NCBI RefSeq assembly: GCF_014650175.1 | Contig: NZ_BMUL01000017.1 | Span: 84,687 to 148,686 of the forward strand | Length of the DNA stretch: 64,000 nt | Direction: 5' to 3' | Origin: Streptomyces termitum | GTDB taxonomy: Bacteria; Actinomycetota; Actinomycetes; Streptomycetales; Streptomycetaceae | Shown: in pieces, positions 56,006 through 63,257 of the stretch | How the letters are laid out: the number at the start of each line of letters is the position of its first letter | Position numbering within the stretch: the stretch's first letter is position 1 | Notes under the pieces: generated by a model | Databases searched by the model: none | What the model was told of the DNA's origin: nothing | The model's input: the letters and a program-made list of their open reading frames with translations, nothing else | Position numbers and translations under genes: made by a program

Positions 56006-56431
56006 TCATCGCGCCGGGCGGGTGCCTCCGGTCAGGACGCGGGCCAGGTCGAGGACGCTGAGGGCGCACAGGGTGACGCCCAGGGGGACGTGGAACGCGG
56101 GCAGATGGGCGATGCCCAGGACGACCTGGACCGAGGCGAGGACCAGGAAGCCGGTCGCGTACAGGATCGGCCGGGGGGTGCCGCCGCCGGGCCGCCAGGC
56201 GAGGACGGCGGCCGGCAGGTAGAGCATCGTCGCGCCGTACATCACCCGGGAGCCGATGTCGTGGAGCAGCGCGCCGGTCGGGGAGACGAGCAGCGCGCCG
56301 GCGGTGCCCGCCTGGAAGAAGAGGGCCGCCGTCTGGAGGCCGATCGAGACCTTCAGGGCGGTCGCGCCCCGGGCGGTGACGGGGCGGGCGGGGGTTGCCG
56401 CCGGGGCGGTGGCGATGGTCTGTCCGGACAC
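56006..56431 (-). CDS. Four-helix membrane protein of unknown function
   Basis: A 141-residue protein with about four hydrophobic segments, from T-A-L-K-V-S-I-G-L-Q-T-A-A-L-F onwards, and H-x-P-L-G-V near the C-terminus. It resembles small DoxX/DUF-type membrane proteins, but I cannot name a family with confidence. It lies 64 bases downstream of the ECF41-type sigma gene on the same strand. ECF41 sigma factors usually lie next to a small partner gene. Confidence 0.75.
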   Translation of the reverse strand: MSGQTIATAPAATPARPVTARGATALKVSIGLQTAALFFQAGTAGALLVSPTGALLHDIGSRVMYGATMLYLPAAVLAWRPGGGTPRPILYATGFLVLASVQVVLGIAHLPAFHVPLGVTLCALSVLDLARVLTGGTRPAR

Positions 56432-56495
56432 GGGAGGGGGCCTTTCCGGGGAGGGCGAGGGGAGGGCGAGGGGAGGGGAGGCGAAGGGGCGGGCG

Positions 56496-57446
56496 TCAGC
56501 GCAGGGTGAGCGGGGTCGGGGTCGTGACGCGGGTGAGCTTCTCCGGATTGCGGACCACGTACAGGCCGGTGACCAGGCCCTCCTCCACGCGCAGCGCCAT
56601 CACGCTGTCCAGCGCTCCGTCGAGGAGCACCGCGAGCGCGGGGCCGCCGTTGACGGAGGCGGGCTCGCAGGTGACCCGCGCCTCCGTGCGGAGCCCGCCG
56701 CCGAGATAGAAGCGGGCCACCTGGCCGGCGCCGACGATCGGGCGCACGGCCGCCCGCCGGATTCCGCCGCCGTCGCCGATCAGGGTGACGCCGGGGGCGA
56801 GGAGTGCGAGGAACGCCTCCGTGTCGCGGTCCTCCAGGGCCCGGCGGAAGGAGTCGGCGACCGCACGCGCCTCGCGCGCGCCGACCGCGACGCGGGGGCG
56901 GCGGGCCCGTACGCGCGCGCGGGCGCGGTGCGCGATCTGCCGGACCGCCGCCGGGGACTTCCCGACGGTCGCCGCGATCTCGTCGTACTCCACCGCGAAG
57001 ACCTCGCGCAGGACGAAGACGGCCCGCTCGGTCGGGGCCAGCGTCTCCAGGACCAGCATCATCGCCATGGACACGCTCTCGGCGAGCTCGACGTCCTCGG
57101 CGACGTCCGGCGAGGTGAGCAGCGGCTCGGGCAGCCACGGGCCGACGTACGCCTCCCGGCGGCGCCGGACGGTCCGCAGCCTGTTGAGGGCCTGCCGGGT
57201 GGTGATCCGGACGAGGTACGCCCTCCGGTCGCGGACCTGGTCGAGGCCGACGGCGCTCCAGCGGAGCCAGGTCTCCTGGAGGACGTCCTCGGCGTCGGCG
57301 GCCGAGCCGAGCATCTCGTACGCGACGGTGAAGAGGAGGTCGCGGTGGGCGACGAAGGCCGCGGTCGCCGGGTCGCCGGACACGGGGTCGCCGGTCGCGG
57401 GGGTGAACGTGCCTTCTTCCGGGGCCTGTTCGGTGGTGCCGTCCAT
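56496..57446 (-). CDS. ECF41-type sigma factor with SnoaL-like C-terminal domain
   Basis: A 316-residue sigma factor. Region 2 has E-D-V-L-Q-E-T-W-L-R-W and region 4 has E-I-A-A-T-V-G-K-S-P-A-A-V-R-Q. W-L-P-E-P-L lies in the linker. The SnoaL-like tail carries D-G-G-G (225-228) and N-P-E-K-L (300-304), the ECF41 control motifs. In this group the tail itself controls activity and no membrane anti-sigma is needed. ATG 57446 is chosen by the start of the conserved fold. Confidence 0.92.
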   Translation of the reverse strand: MDGTTEQAPEEGTFTPATGDPVSGDPATAAFVAHRDLLFTVAYEMLGSAADAEDVLQETWLRWSAVGLDQVRDRRAYLVRITTRQALNRLRTVRRRREAYVGPWLPEPLLTSPDVAEDVELAESVSMAMMLVLETLAPTERAVFVLREVFAVEYDEIAATVGKSPAAVRQIAHRARARVRARRPRVAVGAREARAVADSFRRALEDRDTEAFLALLAPGVTLIGDGGGIRRAAVRPIVGAGQVARFYLGGGLRTEARVTCEPASVNGGPALAVLLDGALDSVMALRVEEGLVTGLYVVRNPEKLTRVTTPTPLTLR

Positions 57447-57717
57447 GGTGTCCCGCCTCCGTCCGCCCCGCCGTCGCGGGGTTCCGGCCTCAAGACACCA
57501 CGGGGCCGTCCCCTGTGACAGGGGTGTGACGAGGCTCACGCGGGAGGAGGAGGGGCGGAGGCGGCTGGTCCGGACGGGTGGTGTTCATCGGAAGAACTGC
57601 GCGGACACGGCGTCGCTCCGCCGGATCCGGGGCCGCATCCAGATCATGAGAAAGGTATGTAAAGCGCGCAACCCGAAATGAACCATCCGAGAACACCGCA
57701 CCCGAAAGTGAGGGGCC

Positions 57718-58074
57718 ATGGCCACCGCCAAGGTCAAGCAGTTCTGGACCGCCTTCGTCTCCGTCCTCTTCGCCCTGCTCGCCTCCGTCGGCCTGGCGGC
57801 CCCCGCCACCGCGCGGACCCAGGTCCCGGTCACCCAGCCCGAGGAGTCCGCCGGCGCCGCCGTCGCCCCCGCCGGGACCGCCGCGGCGGTCACCGTGCCG
57901 AGGCAGGCGGAGCGGTGGTCCCCGGCCCGCCGAGGCGCGCTGCCGCCCACCATCAAGCAGCGCATCGGAGCCGAGGCCCACGGTTCGTCGCCCGCCGTAC
58001 GCCACCTGAGCCCGGCCGCGCCGCTCGCGGACGACCCCGGGGCGCTGACCGAACTGGCCCTCGCGGCGGCCTGA
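57718..58074 (+). CDS. Small secreted protein, DUF6344-like
   Basis: A 118-residue protein. It starts M-A-T-A-K-V-K-Q-F-W-T-A-F-V-S-V-L-F-A-L-L-A, a signal peptide with probable cleavage after A-T-A. The mature part is Ala/Pro-rich. It resembles small streptomycete proteins I recall as DUF6344, but this is unverified. It is divergent from the ECF41 gene. The Shine-Dalgarno is AGTGAGGGGCC just before ATG 57718. Confidence 0.7.
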   Translation: MATAKVKQFWTAFVSVLFALLASVGLAAPATARTQVPVTQPEESAGAAVAPAGTAAAVTVPRQAERWSPARRGALPPTIKQRIGAEAHGSSPAVRHLSPAAPLADDPGALTELALAAA

Positions 58075-58422
58075 GGTGCGCGCACCGGAGGACGTACCGG
58101 ATCGTCCGGACGCACCGGACCCGTCCACCGCCTCGCACGCGCACCACGCACCCTGTGAGCACCACACACCCCACAAGCACCACGCGCCCCGCGAGCCGCG
58201 CGCCTCGTCTTCGGCGCACGCCCGGCCCGCACCCCGCGCCCCCTCCACGGCGCACGCCCCACGCACGGCATACGCCTCATCCAAGACGCACGCCTCATCC
58301 ACGGCGCACGCCTCATCCAGGACGCACGCCTCATGCGTGACGCGCGCACCTCGCGCACCGCACGCGGCACCCGCGGCACGCGCGGCGTATGCGGCGCACG
58401 TACCGGACGTGCCTGGTCCGGT
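58075..58422. other. Gene-free region with tandem repeat
   Basis: A 348-base stretch rich in CGCACGCC-like motifs. At its heart lies the 18-base repeat at 58272-58343. No reading frame here has convincing codon use; all the long open frames are low-complexity shadows. Confidence 0.5.
58272..58343. repeat. Four tandem copies of an 18-bp unit
   Basis: Units at 58272-58289, 58290-58307, 58308-58325 and 58326-58343, based on ACGCCTCATCCAnGaCGC, with one to four changes each. A period of 18 keeps any frame open, so translations are repetitive. It probably varies in copy number between strains. Confidence 0.85.
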
Positions 58423-59127
58423 TCAGGAGCGGTCGCCCCGCTTGCCGGGCTCCGCCCCGGCGTCCGTCCCCGGCTCCGCCTCCCGCTCGACCTCCAGCTC
58501 CTCCTCGACCTCCGCCTCGGCGAGCACCTCCGGTGCGGCCGGCGCACCCGGTCCCTCGTCCACGTCGGTGGGCGCGGGCGGTTCGACCAGCCAGTCGGGA
58601 TCGGTCTGCCGGTCCCACCACCTCCAGGCGACGAAAGCGCCGCCGAGCAGCACGCCGACCACGGCGAGACCCTTGACGAACCGGCCCGCCCTGGCCCTGC
58701 GCTCCTGCCTCCTCACCAGCTTCCGGACGTCGTCCGGCGTCACCTGGCCCCGCAGCGCGGCCCAGGCGGCAGTGGAGCGCGACCCGGCCTCCTCCAGGAC
58801 GGGAGTGGTCACGGCGACCGCCTGCTCGACGCGCGGAGCCGTGTAGTCCGCCACCTGATGGGCGACCGAACGGGTCCGGGCCGCCGCGCGGTGCGCGGCC
58901 TCGTCGACCCCCGGCGGCACGTGCGGCGCCACGTGCGCGGCGTACCGCGCCCGCGCCTGCCGAGCGGCTCCCGACACCTTGGGCGCCAGCCGCACCCGTG
59001 CCTCGTGCGCGTAGTGCGCGGCCTGGTCCCTGGCGGTGCAGGCGTACGGCGCCACGGCGTCCGCCGCGTGCAGGACGCCCTCCTTCGCCGAATCCGTCGC
59101 GGCGCGCACGCTGTCCATGCGGGTCAC
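58423..59127 (-). CDS. DUF5324 family protein with one membrane helix
   Basis: A 234-residue protein. Residues 1-125 are alpha-helical, Ala/Arg/His-rich, with R-x-A-A-R-T-R-S and V-x-Q-A-V-A patterns, like a coiled coil. A membrane segment V-K-G-L-A-V-V-G-V-L-L-G-G-A-F-V-A-W follows at about 150-168. The C-terminal tail is acidic (E-V-E-E-E-L-E-V-E-R-E). GTG 59127 has AGGAGGAGG upstream. The family is common in streptomycetes; function is unknown. Confidence 0.82.
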   Translation of the reverse strand: MTRMDSVRAATDSAKEGVLHAADAVAPYACTARDQAAHYAHEARVRLAPKVSGAARQARARYAAHVAPHVPPGVDEAAHRAAARTRSVAHQVADYTAPRVEQAVAVTTPVLEEAGSRSTAAWAALRGQVTPDDVRKLVRRQERRARAGRFVKGLAVVGVLLGGAFVAWRWWDRQTDPDWLVEPPAPTDVDEGPGAPAAPEVLAEAEVEEELEVEREAEPGTDAGAEPGKRGDRS

Positions 59128-59322
59128 GGGTTCCTCCTCCTCGGTGGCGAGCGTTATCGGTTTTTCACCTTTCCACCCTTTTCGGCATCATGCCTGCCGG
59201 AGTGGACTCCGGCATGCGGGGCGGGCATCCGGGGCATGCGAGGATCGGACGCGCCAGAGTCCGTGGGTGCGTGACCGACGCGTTCCGCGGCGTGACGCAC
59301 GACCAGGGAGGGACGGCGGACC

Positions 59323-59847
59323 GTGGCCCAGCCGTACGCGATCCTCAAGACCGGCGCCGGCGACATCGAGGTGCGCCTGCTGCCGTTCCACGCGCCGAAG
59401 ACGGTGCGGAACTTCACGGAGCTCGCCACCGGCGGGCGCGAGTGGACCCATCCGGGCACCGGCCAGGTCTCCCGGGACCCCCTGTACGACGGGACGGTCT
59501 TCCACCGGGTCATCGGCGATTTCATGATCCAGGGCGGTGACCCGCTGGGGAACGGCACCGGCGGTCCGGGCTACGAGTTCCCGGACGAGTTCCACCCGGA
59601 GCTGTGGTTCGACCGGCCGTACCTGCTGGCGATGGCCAACGCGGGGCCGGGCACCAACGGCTCCCAGTTCTTCATCACGGTCGCCCCGGCGACCTGGCTG
59701 AACCGCAAGCACACCATCTTCGGCGAGGTCGTCGACAAGGCGAGCCGGGCCGTGGTGGACGCCATCGCGGCGGTCCCGGCCGATCCCCAGACGCACCGGC
59801 CGCTGACGGACGTCGTGGTCGAGTCCGTGGTCATCGAGCAGCGCTGA
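59323..59847 (+). CDS. Peptidyl-prolyl cis-trans isomerase, cyclophilin type
   Basis: A 174-residue cyclophilin. The core has T-V-F-H-R-V-I-G-D-F-M-I-Q-G-G-D-P and N-A-G-P-G-T-N-G-S-Q-F-F-I-T, which contain the catalytic Arg and the substrate-pocket residues. It catalyses proline isomerisation during folding. There is no signal peptide, so it is cytoplasmic. GTG 59323 is preceded by GGGAGGG. It is followed by the rhomboid gene after 22 bases and is probably cotranscribed with it. Confidence 0.95.
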   Translation: MAQPYAILKTGAGDIEVRLLPFHAPKTVRNFTELATGGREWTHPGTGQVSRDPLYDGTVFHRVIGDFMIQGGDPLGNGTGGPGYEFPDEFHPELWFDRPYLLAMANAGPGTNGSQFFITVAPATWLNRKHTIFGEVVDKASRAVVDAIAAVPADPQTHRPLTDVVVESVVIEQR

Positions 59848-59869
59848 CCCGGAAGGGACGCATCCGACC

Positions 59870-60736
59870 ATGGACGCGAAGTCCGCACTGCCGCACTGCT
59901 ACCGCCACCCGGGCACCGAGACCGGCATCCGCTGCACCCGCTGCGAGAAGCCGATCTGCCCGGAGTGCATGATCTCCGCCTCCGTCGGCTTCCAGTGCCC
60001 CGACTGCGTCCGCAGCGGCTCGGGCACCGGGCACGGGGCCGGCGCCAACCAGGCCCGGACCCTCGCGGGCGGCCGGGTCCGCCACGACGACCGGCTGGTC
60101 ACCAAGATCCTCATCGGGATCAACGTGCTGGTGTACGGCCTGGTGCTGCTCTACGGGGACCGGCTCGTCGACCAGCTCGTGCTGATCGGCCACGCCTTCG
60201 ACCCGTCGCTGAACGAGGTGGTCGGGGTCGCGGACGGCGAGTGGTACCGGCTGCTGACCTCCACGGTCCTGCACCAGGAGCCGTGGCACATCCTCTTCAA
60301 CCTGCTGGGCCTGTGGGTGATCGGCGGCATCGTCGAACCCGAGCTGGGCCGGTCCCGGTACGCGCTGCTCTGCCTGCTCTCGGGTCTGTCCGGTTCGGTC
60401 CTCGCCTATGTGGTCGCCGCGCCGAACCAGCCTTCGCTGGGGGCCTCCGGCATCGTCTACGGACTGATCGGCGCGTGGGTGGTGCTCGCCCGGCGCCGAC
60501 GCCAGGACATGCGGCCGGTGGCCCTCTTCGTGGCGCTCTCGCTGCTGATGACGTTCACCCGTCCGGGGATCTCCTGGGAGGCCCACGTCGGCGGTCTGGT
60601 GGCCGGCCTGCTGGTGACGTACGCGCTCGTCCAGGCGCCCCGCGAGCGCCGGGAACTGGTGCAGTACGGCGCCTGTGGACTGCTGCTCCTGATCGACGTG
60701 GGGATAGTGGTGGGCCGAACGATGTCGCTCACCTGA
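59870..60736 (+). CDS. Rhomboid intramembrane serine protease with N-terminal zinc-finger
   Basis: A 288-residue protease. Residues 10-46 hold a zinc-ribbon/B-box-like set of Cys10, His13, Cys22, Cys25, Cys30, Cys33, Cys43 and Cys46. About six membrane segments follow. Catalytic Ser193 is in G-A-S-G-I-V-Y-G and His239 in E-A-H-V-G-G. Rhomboids cut within membrane helices. The substrate is unknown. It lies in the cyclophilin-crgA region. Confidence 0.93.
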   Translation: MDAKSALPHCYRHPGTETGIRCTRCEKPICPECMISASVGFQCPDCVRSGSGTGHGAGANQARTLAGGRVRHDDRLVTKILIGINVLVYGLVLLYGDRLVDQLVLIGHAFDPSLNEVVGVADGEWYRLLTSTVLHQEPWHILFNLLGLWVIGGIVEPELGRSRYALLCLLSGLSGSVLAYVVAAPNQPSLGASGIVYGLIGAWVVLARRRRQDMRPVALFVALSLLMTFTRPGISWEAHVGGLVAGLLVTYALVQAPRERRELVQYGACGLLLLIDVGIVVGRTMSLT

Positions 60737-61114
60737 GCACACAGGACTGTGGACGAGCTGAAGGGGTGAGCTTTCCCCAGAGTTATCCACAGTGGAGAGC
60801 GGGTTCTCCCCACGGAGCGCAAAGCAACCAAGCCCCCCACCTCTGACCTGGGATTTCACCCGGGAGGTGGGGGGCTTTCGGTGACCCTGGGGAAAACTTC
60901 GCAGTCATACCGGCGTCAACACCGTGCGAGTTATCCACAGATCTTCGTAAGTTATCCAGTGCTGTGCACAACGCTGTGGATAAACTCTGGGGTGAGCTTG
61001 ACGCGGTCGCACCGGAGCCGCTACGGAGCACCCCGAAAGGCGCCCTCGACGGGGCCTCCGAGGGGGCCTCCGAGGGGGTCTGTAACGCAGCCTCCGAAGG
61101 GGCTCGTAACGGCG
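60737..61114. promoter_or_regulatory. Region with DnaA-box-like cluster and terminator
   Basis: A 378-base gap. It contains TGTGGACGA (60748-60756), TTATCCACA (60783-60791 and 60931-60939), TTATCCAGT (60952-60960) and reversed TGTGGATAA (60975-60983). A 14-pair hairpin terminator is at 60830-60877. Near the crgA end (about 61020-61110) are G-rich direct repeats such as GGGGCCTCCGAG. The role of the boxes is unknown. Confidence 0.65.
60830..60877. terminator. Terminator between rhomboid and crgA genes
   Basis: A 14-pair perfect stem, AAGCCCCCCACCTC with GAGGTGGGGGGCTT, with a 20-base interior. It can serve both convergent transcripts. Confidence 0.85.
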
Positions 61115-61369
61115 TCACTTCCACTGGGTGGAGACGCCGAAGCCGGCGGCGATGAAGCCGAAGCCGACCACGATGTTCCAGTTCCGGATCGACTCCAGCG
61201 GGAGCGAGCCGTCGGTGACGTAGAAGACCACGATCCACACCAGACCGATGGCGAACAGGGCCAGCATCACCGGAGCGACCCAGCTGCGGTTCGTCAGCTT
61301 GATGTTGGTGGCCTGCTTCGCCTGCGGCGGCGTGTAGTCGGCCTTCTTGCGGATCCGTGACTTCGGCAC
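61115..61369 (-). CDS. crgA: Cell division protein CrgA
   Basis: An 84-residue protein with two membrane segments at about 32-52 and 62-79 and a basic N-terminus M-P-K-S-R-I-R-K-K. It ends F-G-V-S-T-Q-W-K. CrgA controls FtsZ ring assembly and sporulation septation in streptomycetes. The length and charge match the family, and the position downstream of the rhomboid gene is conserved. Confidence 0.95.
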   Translation of the reverse strand: MPKSRIRKKADYTPPQAKQATNIKLTNRSWVAPVMLALFAIGLVWIVVFYVTDGSLPLESIRNWNIVVGFGFIAAGFGVSTQWK

Positions 61370-61509
61370 GAGGGACTCTCCTGTCGATGCGCTGCGTGAC
61401 CGCGCAGGGAACTGTGGCTGTCGCCGTGATGTGACGTAGGGGGACGGCTGCGTCCCCCGGGCGTCCGTTAGCGTAGTGGTTCCGCGGCGAAGAAGGGGAT
61501 CAGGGTACG

Positions 61510-62289
61510 TTGAGCAATTCCGCCGACACTCCGGGCGAGCCCCCCGCCGGACCGGTCCGCGCCCCCCGATGGCGCCCCGTCCGGCTCCTCACGCTCGCCG
61601 TCTTCGCCCTCGCCGGGCTCCTCTTCGTCACCAGTTTCAACACCGCGCGGGGCACCGACATCCGTACGGACGCCTCCCTCCTCAGGCTCTCCGACCTCAT
61701 CGAGCAGCGCAGCCACAAGAACGCCGGGCTCGACGAGACCACCGCCGCCCTGCGCGGCGAGGTGGACTCCCTCGCCGCCCGCGACGACGGCTCCACGGAC
61801 GCCGAGGACCGCAGGCTCGCGGCCCTGGAGGCCGCCGCCGGCACCGCCGAGATCTCCGGCTCCGGCCTCACCGTCACCCTCGACGACGCCCCGCCCGGCG
61901 CCCACCCCGCCCCCGGCTACCCCGAACCGCAGGCCAACGACCTGGTCATCCACCAGCAGGACCTCCAGGCCGTCGTCAACGCCCTCTGGGCAGGCGGCGC
62001 CGAGGGCATCCGGGTCATGGACCAGCGGCTCATCTCCACCAGCGCGGTCCGCTGCGTCGGCAACACCCTGATCCTCCAGGGCCGCGTCTACTCGCCCCCC
62101 TACAAGATCACCGCCGTGGGGGACCGGAAGGCCCTGGAGAAGGCCCTCGCCGCCTCTCCCGCGCTCCAGAACTACCAGCTGTACGTGAAGGCGTACGGGC
62201 TCGGCTGGAAGGTCGACGAGCACAAGGGCGTCACCCTGCCCGGCTACACCGGCACGGTCGACCTGAACCAGGCCCGGCCCGCCGCCTGA
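61510..62289 (+). CDS. DUF881 family protein
   Basis: A 259-residue protein with one N-terminal membrane segment (R-L-L-T-L-A-V-F-A-L-A-G-L-L-F-V-T-S) and an extracytoplasmic DUF881 domain (T-L-D-D-A-P-P-G, N-D-L-V-I-H-Q-Q-D-L, and G-A-E-G-I-R-V-M-D-Q). The start is TTG 61510, preceded by AGGGTACG. Family members lie next to division genes in many actinobacteria; a part in envelope or division is inferred. Confidence 0.88.
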   Translation: MSNSADTPGEPPAGPVRAPRWRPVRLLTLAVFALAGLLFVTSFNTARGTDIRTDASLLRLSDLIEQRSHKNAGLDETTAALRGEVDSLAARDDGSTDAEDRRLAALEAAAGTAEISGSGLTVTLDDAPPGAHPAPGYPEPQANDLVIHQQDLQAVVNALWAGGAEGIRVMDQRLISTSAVRCVGNTLILQGRVYSPPYKITAVGDRKALEKALAASPALQNYQLYVKAYGLGWKVDEHKGVTLPGYTGTVDLNQARPAA

Positions 62290-62372
62290 GCCCGCCGCGG
62301 GCCGGCCCGGGGCCTTCGCGGGCGGCTCCGGGACCGGTGCGGAGCCGGGTCGGGGACCGCGCGGGGGCCGGG

Positions 62373-62381
62373 TTGTCCACA
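62373..62381. promoter_or_regulatory. Isolated perfect DnaA box
   Basis: TTGTCCACA, the consensus 9-mer, in the 171-base gap after the DUF881 gene. A single copy of this length may occur by chance. Confidence 0.5.
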
Positions 62382-62460
62382 GGCTTCGGACAGCTTCCCC
62401 CCGACGGCCCCCTCGCCCCGTACTCTGGAGCCCGTAACGAACGGAAGGGGCGGCGACGTC

Positions 62461-62622
62461 ATGTACGGCTGGATCTGGCGGCATCTGCCGGGCAACGCGT
62501 GGGTACGGGCGTTGATCTCCATCGCACTGGCCCTCGGAATCGTCTACGTCCTCTTCCAGTACGTGTTCCCCTGGGCGGAGCCCCTGCTTCCGTTCAACGA
62601 TGTGACGGTGGACGGCCAGTGA
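62461..62622 (+). CDS. Small membrane protein of 53 residues
   Basis: Read from ATG 62461, it starts M-Y-G-W-I-W-R-H-L-P-G-N-A-W and has one hydrophobic segment (A-L-I-S-I-A-L-A-L-G-I-V-Y-V-L-F). It ends F-N-D-V-T-V-D-G-Q. AAGGGGCGG lies before the start. It overlaps the downstream amidotransferase gene by four bases (GTGA), which shows translational coupling. I recognise no named family; it is too short for usual gene finding. Confidence 0.82.
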   Translation: MYGWIWRHLPGNAWVRALISIALALGIVYVLFQYVFPWAEPLLPFNDVTVDGQ

Positions 62623-63257
62623 GCGCGCGCATTCTCGTCGTCGACAACTACGACAGCTTCGTCTTCAACCTCGTGCAGTACCTCTACCAGCTCGGTGCCG
62701 AGTGCGAGGTGCTCCGCAACGACGAGGTGGAGCTGAGCCACGCCCAGGACGGCTTCGACGGCGTCCTGCTGTCGCCGGGGCCCGGCTCGCCCGAGGAGGC
62801 CGGGGTCTGCGTCGACATGGTCCGGCACTGCGCCGACACCGGCGTCCCGGTCTTCGGCGTCTGCCTCGGCATGCAGTCCATGGCCGTCGCCTACGGCGGC
62901 GTCGTCGACCGCGCCCCCGAGCTGCTGCACGGCAAGACCTCCCCCGTCGTCCACGGCGGCAAGGGCGTCTTCGCCGGGCTCCCCTCGCCGTTCACTGCCA
63001 CCCGCTACCACTCGCTCGCCGCCGAACCGGCCGCGCTGCCCGCCGAGCTCGAGGTCACCGCGCGGACCGAGGACGGCATCATCATGGGCCTGCGCCACCG
63101 CGAACTGGCCGTCGAGGGCGTTCAGTTCCATCCGGAGTCGGTCCTCACCGAGCACGGCCACCTGATGCTCGCCAACTGGCTGGTGGAGTGCGGTGACAAG
63201 GGGGCCGTCGCCCGGTCGGCGGGGCTCGCGCCGGTGGTGGGCAAGGCCGTCGCGTGA
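62619..63257 (+). CDS. pabA: Glutamine amidotransferase, anthranilate/aminodeoxychorismate synthase component II
   Basis: A 212-residue class I amidotransferase. Oxyanion loop S-P-G-P-G-S-P, nucleophile Cys82 in G-V-C-L-G-M-Q-S, and His171/Glu173 in F-H-P-E-S are all present. It supplies ammonia to chorismate for folate (PabA) or tryptophan (TrpG); the isolated location without trp genes favours PabA or a dual enzyme. GTG 62619 overlaps the small membrane gene upstream, and the stop overlaps the next start. Confidence 0.88.
   Translation: MSARILVVDNYDSFVFNLVQYLYQLGAECEVLRNDEVELSHAQDGFDGVLLSPGPGSPEEAGVCVDMVRHCADTGVPVFGVCLGMQSMAVAYGGVVDRAPELLHGKTSPVVHGGKGVFAGLPSPFTATRYHSLAAEPAALPAELEVTARTEDGIIMGLRHRELAVEGVQFHPESVLTEHGHLMLANWLVECGDKGAVARSAGLAPVVGKAVA

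Noticed and set aside
58190..58440. Possible CRISPR array
   Set aside because: The units are contiguous 18-bp tandem copies without unique spacers, and there are no cas genes nearby.
58076..58846. A plus-strand frame of 256 codons reading through the tandem repeat
   Set aside because: Ser/Thr/Ala/His-rich low complexity, antisense to the DUF5324 gene, with no ribosome binding site. The repeat period of 18 keeps it open by chance.
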